This document shows positions 35,680 to 42,632 of a DNA stretch of 64,000 nt, in pieces. Source of the DNA: SZUA-309 sp965233675 (GTDB lineage Bacteria; Pseudomonadota; Gammaproteobacteria; Pseudomonadales; Azotimanducaceae); assembly GCA_965233675.1 (NCBI GenBank), contig OZ247498.1, forward strand, positions 4,154,001-4,218,000, written 5' to 3'. Position 1 is the first letter of the stretch; each line of letters starts with the position of its first letter. Below the pieces are notes generated by a model that was not told the DNA's origin, did not search any database, and saw only the letters and a program-made list of their open reading frames with translations. Made by a program: the position numbers and the translations under genes.

Positions 35680-37247
35680 CGCCCTGTCTCCGCAGGTGGC
35701 TGAGCCGGTGGCGCGGGCAGTGCCATATTCATGCGGGACTCCCGGCTGTCACCGCTCTGATCCCGAACCACGAGGCGCAACTCCCAGGCGCTGGTGCCGC
35801 CGGTCATGGCCGTCAGCGTATCCAGATCGAGGGTCGCCAGCGGTCCTTCACTCACCGCACCGGCAATGGGGGTGCCGAAGGTCTGCCAGTCATAGGGGGA
35901 TGGTTGCGCCGGCGGGTCGTTTTTCTTCTTTTTTTTCTTCTTCTTTTTCTTCTGGGCCTTCGGGTCCTCTTCGGGTACTGCGATCGAGCCTGGTGCGGCA
36001 CGGACGCTGAGTTCTGCGCCCGCGAAAGCCCGGGCATCCGCCTGCCCCTGGATGGCGATCCAGATCTTTTCGTCGGCCAGGCTCAGTTCGGCACCGAGCA
36101 GCCGGGCGTGGATATAGGACTCGGGGGCCGCGGCCAGGGCACGCACGTAGTCCACCCGACCGTAGCCGGAGGTCTGATCCACCCCGGTCGCGCCCACGTC
36201 CACCGCGGACTGAACCAGAAGGCGTCGGATTTCCCCGGCGCGCAGAGAAGGACGCTCCGAGATGAGCCGTGAGGCCAGTCCGCTCACCATGGCGGCCGAG
36301 AAGGAGGTGCCGGATGCCCGGTAGTAGGCGTCGTGCTCGCCGACGAAAGCGGCGCCTTCGTCATAGTCCAGCGGCTCTGAAAGACCAATGAAATCCGTAT
36401 CCCGGGCGCGCAGGGAGAGCACGTCCACCCCGGGTGCGAGCACTTCAAGCGCCGAGCCGAAGTTGGAAAAACCGGCCCGTTCGCCACTGCGATCACTCGC
36501 CCCCACCACCAGCGCGCCAGGCAGGGTGGCGTATCCGGTCCGGGCAGTGGACAGGCCTTTGTTGCCCGCGCTGACCACGATCAGCACGTCGTTGTCTGCC
36601 GCATACTCTGCGGCCGTTCGCTCCAGGTTGGTGATCAGTTCGCTGCCCAGGCTCAGGTTGATGACCCGGGCGCCGTGGTCCACGGCGTAGTAGATGGCAG
36701 CCGCCACGGCAGAGCTCGTTGCCTGGCCGGCGAAGTTCGCCACCTTCAGCGGCATGATCAGCGCATTGCCGTCGACGCCCGCGATGCCCAGACCATTGTC
36801 TGTGCAGGCGGCGATGATGCCGGCGATGTGGGTGCCGTGGCCGGACAGATCCCAGGGATTGTTGTTGCCGTCCACGAAGTTCCAGCCGATCAGGTCATCC
36901 CTGAAGCCGTTATTGTCGTCATCGTAGCCGTTCTTTTCTTCCCGGCGGTTGTGCCAGAGCCTGGCTGCCGCGAAGTCCGGGTGGGTGTAGTCGAGCCCGG
37001 TGTCGATGACGGCAACCACGGTGGACGGGCGGGCCTCGACATTGCCGTCCGGCGCCGGGCCGGCGGCATAACTATCCGTGATCCCGGCATAAACCCGCAC
37101 GCTCTCGAGCGCCCACTGATCCGCAAAGTCCTGGGACCAGCTGCCGGAGGCGTGGAAGTATGGGTCGTCCGGTGCACGGGCGCCTGCCGTCAGGCTCAGC
37201 AGGGCGCAGGCGACGGCCACCAGGCGGCCTGGCCAGCGACGGCTCAT
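35676..37247 (-). CDS. Exported subtilase lacking a prodomain (S8)
   Basis: Protein of 523 residues. After a signal peptide of about 24 residues only 50 residues precede the catalytic domain, too few for a normal I9 prodomain. The triad is D82 (AVIDTGLD), H137 (SGHGTH) and S315 (SGTSFSAAM). After the catalytic core there is a 150-residue tail with a run of ten lysines (encoded at 35922-35951) and a C-terminal domain with DLDTLTAMTGG. It overlaps the anti-sigma gene (ATGA). The lack of a prodomain next to a gene encoding a prodomain-like module is striking. Confidence 0.88.
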   Translation of the reverse strand: MSRRWPGRLVAVACALLSLTAGARAPDDPYFHASGSWSQDFADQWALESVRVYAGITDSYAAGPAPDGNVEARPSTVVAVIDTGLDYTHPDFAAARLWHNRREEKNGYDDDNNGFRDDLIGWNFVDGNNNPWDLSGHGTHIAGIIAACTDNGLGIAGVDGNALIMPLKVANFAGQATSSAVAAAIYYAVDHGARVINLSLGSELITNLERTAAEYAADNDVLIVVSAGNKGLSTARTGYATLPGALVVGASDRSGERAGFSNFGSALEVLAPGVDVLSLRARDTDFIGLSEPLDYDEGAAFVGEHDAYYRASGTSFSAAMVSGLASRLISERPSLRAGEIRRLLVQSAVDVGATGVDQTSGYGRVDYVRALAAAPESYIHARLLGAELSLADEKIWIAIQGQADARAFAGAELSVRAAPGSIAVPEEDPKAQKKKKKKKKKKNDPPAQPSPYDWQTFGTPIAGAVSEGPLATLDLDTLTAMTGGTSAWELRLVVRDQSGDSRESRMNMALPAPPAQPPAETGR

Positions 37248-37978
37248 GGCTGGAGAACGGGCTGGACGAAAAGAATCAGCGGGCTGGCATCGAGGCTGGC
37301 GACCAGGGCATCAATATCCGTGTCTGGCGCTGCGGCTGCGGTGTACAGGCCGAGTGCCGAAGGTCCCGCGACCAGGCTGAGCTGATGTTCGAGCAGCAGT
37401 GCCCGCAGATCGGCTTCCGTCGTTCCGGGCGCGAAGGAGAAGCTCAGATCCGCCTCGAGGACGCCCTCCGTACCGGCCACCGTGCCATAGGCGGTTTCCG
37501 GGTTGGATTCCGGTGCCGCCTCCTCGGTGCCGGTGGCGATCATCACCGCCAGTCCGAACAGCAGTGCAAACTGTCCGGCCACCACCACCCGCGCCATAGG
37601 CGGGGTGGCCGCCCACTGTAATGCCTCGAGTATCCGCTGAATGAGGCCCGGGCTCTCATCACGCGCGCCTTCGACTGCGCCGATACGACCGCCGGCTCCG
37701 CCATCACGGCCGACTTCACCGACCACCACAGGCACCTCCGGGGCTTCCTGGGTGATGCCGTCCAGCTGGCTCATTGCCTTGTTCAGAATGGCCGGGTTGT
37801 AGGCCGGTTCGTGGGCCTGCCGTTCGGAGACGGTCTCGGCGAACAGGCTCAGCTCTTCGATCGCCTCGGTGCTGATCTCACCACTGTCGATGAACGCCTG
37901 CACCGCTCTCGTCTCTGCTTCGTCCAGTGTGCCTGCGACGAACCAGGGCAGCAGCTCTTCTGCTTCCTGCCGGTTCAT
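37244..37978 (-). CDS. Anti-sigma factor with subtilisin-propeptide-like domain
   Basis: Protein of 244 residues. The N-terminal part (1-60; LLPWFVAGTLDEAE) resembles ECF anti-sigma factors but has no zinc-binding HxxxCxxC. One transmembrane helix lies at about 129-149. The periplasmic C-terminus (about 174-240) reads like a subtilase prodomain: FAPGTTEADLRALL, then GPSALGLYTAAA, then ASPLILFVQP, matching the I9/fervidolysin pattern. The start overlaps the sigma gene stop (ATGA) and its own stop overlaps the subtilase start (ATGA). The natural reading is a membrane anti-sigma factor that binds, and may fold or inhibit, the adjacent subtilase. The last step is inference. Confidence 0.8.
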   Translation of the reverse strand: MNRQEAEELLPWFVAGTLDEAETRAVQAFIDSGEISTEAIEELSLFAETVSERQAHEPAYNPAILNKAMSQLDGITQEAPEVPVVVGEVGRDGGAGGRIGAVEGARDESPGLIQRILEALQWAATPPMARVVVAGQFALLFGLAVMIATGTEEAAPESNPETAYGTVAGTEGVLEADLSFSFAPGTTEADLRALLLEHQLSLVAGPSALGLYTAAAAPDTDIDALVASLDASPLILFVQPVLQP

Positions 37979-38562
37979 GACGCCATCTCCACCGAGTCCG
38001 GATCGAGTCCGGCGGCACCGAGCAGGCCTTTCAGTTGTTTGCGGGCGTGGAACATGCGCGTTTTCACCGTGTTCTCAGGACAGCCGACCACCTCCGCGAT
38101 CTCGGGATAGGTGAGACCGTGGAAGAACGTCAGCTCCACCACATCCCGGTGATCGGTAGACAGCTTGCCGAGCGCCTTCGTCAGCGCTGCTTTCAACACG
38201 TCCCGGTCGTGATCGACCGAGGCCGGTGTCTGATCGTCGTCGGCGATGGCGGGCGCGTCGTCCACGTCCACCGTATCCAGTGTCTTCCGGCGCACGGCGT
38301 TCAAGGCCAGGTGTCTGGTGATGCCGAGAATCCAGGTGCTGACTTTAGAGCGACCCTCGAACCGGGCGGCCGTTTTCCATACTTCCAGCATGACGTCGTT
38401 GGTTACCTCTTCCGCTTTGGTGACATCGGAAATCAGGCGGTGGGCATAGCGAAAAACCCGCTCACCGTACTGGTTGAAGAGCAACTCGAATGCCTGGCGG
38501 TCGCCGCCGGCGATTCGGGTGACCAGTGCCTGGTCTGCGTCCTGGACGGTGTTATCCATCAT
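37975..38562 (-). CDS. ECF RNA polymerase sigma factor
   Basis: Protein of 195 residues with region 2 (LLFNQYGERVFRYAHRLI, then DVMLEVWKTAARF) and region 4 (LSTDHRDVVELTFFHGLTYP, then VGCPENTVKTRMFHARKQL). It has no extra domain. Start is the first of two adjacent ATGs (38562, 38559). It is the first gene of a five-gene operon with four overlapping junctions. A promoter with the same pattern as three others in the window lies 80 bases upstream, indicating autoregulation. Confidence 0.92.
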   Translation of the reverse strand: MMDNTVQDADQALVTRIAGGDRQAFELLFNQYGERVFRYAHRLISDVTKAEEVTNDVMLEVWKTAARFEGRSKVSTWILGITRHLALNAVRRKTLDTVDVDDAPAIADDDQTPASVDHDRDVLKAALTKALGKLSTDHRDVVELTFFHGLTYPEIAEVVGCPENTVKTRMFHARKQLKGLLGAAGLDPDSVEMAS

Positions 38563-38641
38563 TTGTTGCCTGTACGGCCCGCTTCTCAGCAGGGCCTGTG
38601 GTTCAACCGGAAGGCGACTTCGCACTGCGCTCTACGAAACC

Positions 38642-38669
38642 TGAGTCACGACCAGTGGAAAAAAGGTTC
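38642..38669 (-). promoter_or_regulatory. ECF-sigma promoter for sigma operon
   Basis: Minus-strand TTTGAACC (-35) and CGTGACTCA (-10), with GAACC and CGT separated by 14 bases, about 80 bases before the sigma start codon. It is one of four copies; it implies the sigma factor activates its own operon. Confidence 0.8.
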
Positions 38670-38788
38670 AAACAGTCGTTGCCATGATCCGGCGGGAGGC
38701 AGGAGCGCGCGGTGGCAAATTGCACCGGCGGACCGCTGAAACGGCCAGGCGCCTGCCCGGACATCGTCCAGGTTGCGCCAGACAGCCG

Positions 38789-38829
38789 GCCTGTCAGCCG
38801 CCTGTCAGTTGGCCTGTTGGTTGGCCTGT
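38789..38829 (+). repeat. Four GCCTGT direct repeats, 11-12 bp apart
   Basis: GCCTGT begins at 38789, 38800, 38812 and 38824. The first two copies extend to GCCTGTCAG and resemble a PhoB-type direct repeat (CTGTCA every 11 bp). This would be a regulator-binding array between the two ECF promoters; binding is unproven. Confidence 0.5.
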
Positions 38830-38901
38830 GTCTTTCGATCTGTGCTTCCCCCCGGAAACAAAATCATTAAACGCCCCTGCCCAGGTGCTTTCAAGGCGCT
38901 G

Positions 38902-38918
38902 CTTACAGGCTCCTTACA
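38902..38918 (+). promoter_or_regulatory. TTACA direct-repeat motif (copy 1)
   Basis: CTTACAGGCTCCTTACA, two TTACA half-sites one helical turn apart. A near copy (15 of 17 bases identical) occurs at 58582-58598 before another gene. The form suits an OmpR-family response regulator site. Confidence 0.4.
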
Positions 38919-38978
38919 GAAGAATCTCAGCAAAAATACTGGCTTCCAGGCCGCCAGGATGCGGATTCGAACAGGGTT

Positions 38979-39006
38979 GAACCGGATTCGGGCTGGCCGT
39001 GACTCA
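38979..39006 (+). promoter_or_regulatory. ECF-sigma promoter for 55-codon gene
   Basis: Plus-strand TTGAACC (-35) and CGTGACTCA (-10), with GAACC and CGT separated by 14 bases, 70 bases before the ATG at 39076. It is the only copy facing rightward. The exact match in spacing and in all 14 core bases to two of the minus-strand copies supports it. Confidence 0.78.
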
Positions 39007-39075
39007 TGGTTTGAGAGGCGAGAGAAACGATCACTCGCAAACCAACGCCAAGACCAAGGGAAAGGGAGCAGGAAG

Positions 39076-39243
39076 ATGATCACCGTAAGAGAGAAGCTGA
39101 TGAGCGAAGTTCTGACCAACGCCGAGCGGGATCTGCTCGACATCTGGTTCACCGAAGAGCGCGATCCTTTTGCGGCCCGCCAGCGGGCCTGGGAAGAAGT
39201 CGCCCGGCGCACGGGGGCTGCAGGCGTTCGGGTCAGCGGCTAA
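39076..39243 (+). CDS. Small 55-residue protein of the sigma regulon
   Basis: A 55-residue, charged, mostly helical protein beginning MITVREKLMSEVLTNAERDL, not recognised. Support for it being real: a strong ribosome-binding region (AAAGGGAGCAGGAAG) before the ATG and an ECF promoter at the proper distance. It has no signal peptide or membrane helix, so it acts in the cytoplasm. It ends inside the 3' end of the convergent AhpD-like gene. A regulatory or adaptor role is possible. Confidence 0.65.
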   Translation: MITVREKLMSEVLTNAERDLLDIWFTEERDPFAARQRAWEEVARRTGAAGVRVSG

Positions 39244-39886
39244 CGACCCGCGTGTCATCAGCGGCGGCCGTGGCCGCGGTGGTCGTTTCCAAAGGCCTGT
39301 GGCTGATGGGGCGGCCCACCGAGAGCGCATCGCGAAGGCCCTCGTCCAGCGCCAGAAAACTGGCATCCGCTTCGCCGCCGAGGGCTTCCACCACGCCAGA
39401 GAAGAAGGCCCGGGCGGTGGCGATCGCGGCGATGTCGAAGATCTCGTCGTCGCTGAAGCCGTGGGCTTTCAGCCCGGCGACCTCACCCGCGGTCACTTTA
39501 TAGGGCGTGGTTGCCGCTTTCGCGGCATAGGCGAGCATGGCCCGTTCGGCAGCGCTCAGGAATGCCGCATGCTCGGGGCCGGACTCGGCGAGCTGGCGAA
39601 CCTCGTCGGCTTCGAACCACGCCAGCAGGGCCTTGCCGTGGGCCAGGGTGCAGTAAGAGGTTCGCAATGCGCGGGCCGCTGCGAAGGTGACCAGTTCGAA
39701 TCGCCGTCGATCCACGTGGCGGCGAATGCCGCGTTGCAGATCTGCCCACAGGGACATCACCTCCGGTCGATGACTGAACGATCGGGCGTAGTTGGGCACA
39801 AATCCCCAGCTCTCCTGCTGGCGCTCGTACATTGCCAGCACTTCGCCGGTAGCCGCTGTCGGGTCTGTGGTGTTGATAAACGTCAT
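39233..39886 (-). CDS. AhpD-like carboxymuconolactone decarboxylase-family protein
   Basis: Protein of 217 residues with the motif RTSYCTLAHGKAL, in which a Cys and a His four residues later form the redox centre of the peroxidase-related AhpD group, followed by the helical core (AYAAKAATTPYKV). It has one Cys where AhpD has CxxC, so it fits the peroxidase-related subgroup of unknown substrate. It converges on the 55-codon gene with an 11-base overlap. Confidence 0.85.
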   Translation of the reverse strand: MTFINTTDPTAATGEVLAMYERQQESWGFVPNYARSFSHRPEVMSLWADLQRGIRRHVDRRRFELVTFAAARALRTSYCTLAHGKALLAWFEADEVRQLAESGPEHAAFLSAAERAMLAYAAKAATTPYKVTAGEVAGLKAHGFSDDEIFDIAAIATARAFFSGVVEALGGEADASFLALDEGLRDALSVGRPISHRPLETTTAATAAADDTRVVSR

Positions 39887-39921
39887 GATTTTCCTCCTCT
39901 GGCGGCCTCTGAGGCCGCCTC

Positions 39922-40905
39922 TCAGGTGCCGACCCCCAGGCCCGCATTTGTTGCATAGTGACTGATCTGCACCTCTTCGCCCTGATCGGCATAGTCTCCG
40001 GCCGCACGTCCGGCCCGGAACTCGCCCCAGTTGATCGGTCGGTATCGTGGCGGGTGCGCCGCATCCACCCTACTCGGAAGCGGCGCGTAGTCGGCGTCAT
40101 AGGCGGGGTTCAGAAAAAAGGGCGCGCTGGTGCGGACGCGTTCGTCATTGGCTCGGACCCTGTGCAGGGCTGCCTGATAGGTGTCGTTGGACCAGACTTG
40201 TACGATGTCGCCGATATTCACCACCAGCGCTTCCGGGCGCAGCGCCACCAGGTGCCAGGTGCCGGCCTTGAAAACCTCGAGGCCCGGTTCATCGGCCTGG
40301 TGCAGTACGGTCAGCGCGCCAGCATCGGTGTGATGGTTCACGCCCAGATAGCCGTTTTCCGGCGGCTGGGTAGCCGGCGGGCTCGACGGATTGGGGCACA
40401 CGGGATAGTAGTTCAGACGAACGAAGCTGGTGTGTCGTGGCTTGAAGGCACTGCCGAGGATCGCCGGTTCCGCGCCCAGGTTACGGGCAATGGCGTCCAG
40501 CAGCGCGAAGGCGACCGTCTCACAGGCACGGTAGTAATCGAGCACGGCGGTTTTGAAGCCGGGTACGGAATCCGGCCACTGAGGATGCAGCGGAGGCATA
40601 CCTTCGCCCGTGGCGTCCTCGGCGGGACCGTAGTCGAAGATTTCCTTCCAGTCCGGCGTGTTCTTGGTCAACTCTTCGTCGAAATATCCCCACGGATTGT
40701 CCGCCGTCCGGGCGATGGTCTGCTTTAGTGCCTTTGGCTGGGTGAAAAATGCCAGGGACCGCTCGCTGAGTGTGTCCAGAATCCGCTGCTCAATGCCGTG
40801 GTTCACCACCTGGAAGAAACCCCAGTCCCTGCAGGCGCTGTCCAGGGCCTGCAGAGTGGCCGGGGCGTTCAGTTGCCGGATGTCGATTACGGGTATGTCT
40901 TTCAT
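39922..40905 (-). CDS. Isopenicillin N synthase-like 2OG-Fe(II) oxygenase
   Basis: Protein of 327 residues with the N-terminal DIOX_N segment (IPVIDI, then WGFFQVVNHGI) and the double-stranded beta-helix core. Iron ligands are in NHHTDAG (H.D) and ALHRVRAN (distal His), and the 2-oxoglutarate Arg lies in the following RVRTSAPFFL. This is the usual IPNS/gibberellin-oxidase-like family of many substrates. ATG 40905 has GGAG at eight bases. It lies 38 bases downstream of the CysK-glutaredoxin gene on the same strand, a likely operon. Confidence 0.88.
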   Translation of the reverse strand: MKDIPVIDIRQLNAPATLQALDSACRDWGFFQVVNHGIEQRILDTLSERSLAFFTQPKALKQTIARTADNPWGYFDEELTKNTPDWKEIFDYGPAEDATGEGMPPLHPQWPDSVPGFKTAVLDYYRACETVAFALLDAIARNLGAEPAILGSAFKPRHTSFVRLNYYPVCPNPSSPPATQPPENGYLGVNHHTDAGALTVLHQADEPGLEVFKAGTWHLVALRPEALVVNIGDIVQVWSNDTYQAALHRVRANDERVRTSAPFFLNPAYDADYAPLPSRVDAAHPPRYRPINWGEFRAGRAAGDYADQGEEVQISHYATNAGLGVGT

Positions 40906-40943
40906 GATCAGTGCTCCACGCCGCTGTTGGCGCATTCAATCAA

Positions 40944-42461
40944 TCAGGCGGCCGTTTGTCTCGGGTGGAGCCACCCGGGCAACAGCCCATAAGGGTCAAC
41001 CTCGGCGGACCCATCGTAATCCACGCCGTGCCCGGCCAACCGCTCGACCAGGGTGCCCGCCCGGCATTCGTCGAAGAGATCGGTGGCGCCGCCGATGTGG
41101 TCACTGCCGATGTAGATCTGCGGAACGGTGGGTTGACCGGTCCGGGCCAGAAGCACGGCGCGTATTTTGCCGCCCATATCGCCTTCCTGATAAGCCACTG
41201 AATCCAGATCTACGCTCCGGTAGGGGATCTTCATGGCCGCGAACAGTTTGCGCACCGACCAGCAGAATTCGCACCACTCGAGGGCGAACACCAGCACCGG
41301 ATTTTCCGCGAGCAACTGATCCACGTGGGCCTCGGCGATCGGGTCCAGCGGTGCCGCCCCTGGGGCGGCCGGGGTTTCGACCGCTTGATCCGGCTGTTCC
41401 GCCGCAGCCGGCGGCGGTGTGTCGAAGGTGTAGTTCGGTGTGGAGCGGGATATCTGATGCTCCGCAGCCGTCATCTCCACGGTGATGTCTTCGAACAGGG
41501 GCGTCGAAAGATAGCGTTCGCCCGTGTCATGGAGCATGCAGACGATGTTGCTGCCCGGGGCAGCCGTCCGGGCGATGGTGAGCGCGGCGGCCAGGCTACC
41601 GCCGGACGAGGTGCCGACGAAGATACCTTCCTGCCGGGCCAGCTCGCGCGCGGTTTTGAGGGCGTCGTTACCGGCCACCGGCGCGATCTCGTCCACCAGG
41701 CCGGCCGCCATGGCCTCTCCGGTCAGTCTGGAAATGAAATCCGGCGCCCATCCCTGCATCAGGTGCGGGCGGAACATGGGGTGGCTGGCGGCGGGGGAAC
41801 CGTCGTCGTTGAGCGGCTGGGGGATCCCACTGCCGAGCAGCGGCGCATTGTCCGGTTCGGCGGCGATCACCCGGGTGCTGGCATCATGGGCTTTCAGCGC
41901 TCGAGCCACCCCGTTCAATGTGCCGCCGGTTCCGAATCCGGACACGAAGTAGTCGATCCGATCACCGGCCATGTCGGCGATGATCTCCGGGGCCGTGGTA
42001 CGGCTGTGCACGGCAGCGTTTTCTTCGTTTTCGAACTGCCGGCAGAGGAACCAGCCATGGGCTGCCGCCAGCTCTTGTGCCTTGCGCAACATGCCCGTCC
42101 CTTTCTCGGAAGCGGGGGTAAGCACCACGCTGGCACCGAGAAAGCGCAGCAGTTTGCGGCGTTCCACGGAGAAGCTCTCCGCCATGGTGACCACCAGGGG
42201 ATAGCCTTTCCGGGCGCAGACCATGGCAAGACCGATGCCCGTGTTACCGCTGGTGGCTTCAATCACGGTCTGACCAGGCTTGAGCATGCCGCTGGCTTCG
42301 GCGGCCTCGATCACCGCCAGGGCCATCCGGTCTTTGACCGAACCCATCGGGTTGAATGCTTCCACCTTCACGTAAACGTTGATCCCCGGCGGTGCCAGGC
42401 GCTGCAGCTTGATCAGGGGCGTGTTGCCGATTGTGTCAAGAATGTTCGCGTAACGGGCCAT
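40944..42461 (-). CDS. Cysteine synthase-glutaredoxin fusion
   Basis: Protein of 505 residues. The first 330 residues form a cysteine synthase/cystathionine beta-synthase-type PLP enzyme (Schiff-base K43 in NPMGSVKDRM; TSGNTG and GTSSGGS phosphate loops). A Pro/Ala-rich linker follows. The C-terminal ~110 residues are a glutaredoxin with C397-E-F-C400 and the TVPQIYI cis-Pro strand. The fused glutaredoxin may supply reduced thiol or regulate the synthase. The ATG at 42461 has AAGGAG six bases upstream; the frame stays open beyond it but is not coding. Probably cytoplasmic. Confidence 0.87.
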   Translation of the reverse strand: MARYANILDTIGNTPLIKLQRLAPPGINVYVKVEAFNPMGSVKDRMALAVIEAAEASGMLKPGQTVIEATSGNTGIGLAMVCARKGYPLVVTMAESFSVERRKLLRFLGASVVLTPASEKGTGMLRKAQELAAAHGWFLCRQFENEENAAVHSRTTAPEIIADMAGDRIDYFVSGFGTGGTLNGVARALKAHDASTRVIAAEPDNAPLLGSGIPQPLNDDGSPAASHPMFRPHLMQGWAPDFISRLTGEAMAAGLVDEIAPVAGNDALKTARELARQEGIFVGTSSGGSLAAALTIARTAAPGSNIVCMLHDTGERYLSTPLFEDITVEMTAAEHQISRSTPNYTFDTPPPAAAEQPDQAVETPAAPGAAPLDPIAEAHVDQLLAENPVLVFALEWCEFCWSVRKLFAAMKIPYRSVDLDSVAYQEGDMGGKIRAVLLARTGQPTVPQIYIGSDHIGGATDLFDECRAGTLVERLAGHGVDYDGSAEVDPYGLLPGWLHPRQTAA

Positions 42462-42632
42462 ACTCTGCTCCTTACCCTCTAGCGGGGTGGTGTGGAGGGC
42501 ATAGTCCAGCCGCTGCGAGGTAGTCAGCGTTGTAGTGAGCGTGGTTTTTGGCTGTGGGGGCCAGCCGCTCTGATTTCCCGCCGCTGGCGAGCAGGCATAC
42601 ACTAACCGCCGGTTGAACATGGGAGAGAGCAA

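Larger units (their letters stand above)
38563..39075. other. Divergent control region of the sigma regulon
   Basis: These 513 bases separate the sigma operon (minus) from the 55-codon gene (plus). They hold two copies of the ECF promoter, one facing each way (38642-38669 minus and 38979-39006 plus). Between them are four GCCTGT direct repeats (38789-38829) and a 17-bp TTACA direct-repeat motif (38902-38918). No gene or RNA was recognised between the two promoters. Confidence 0.7.

Noticed and set aside
35922..35951. Poly-lysine codon tract as a phase-variable homopolymer
   Set aside because: The tract mixes AAA and AAG codons and has no long mononucleotide run that would slip easily, so phase variation is not supported.
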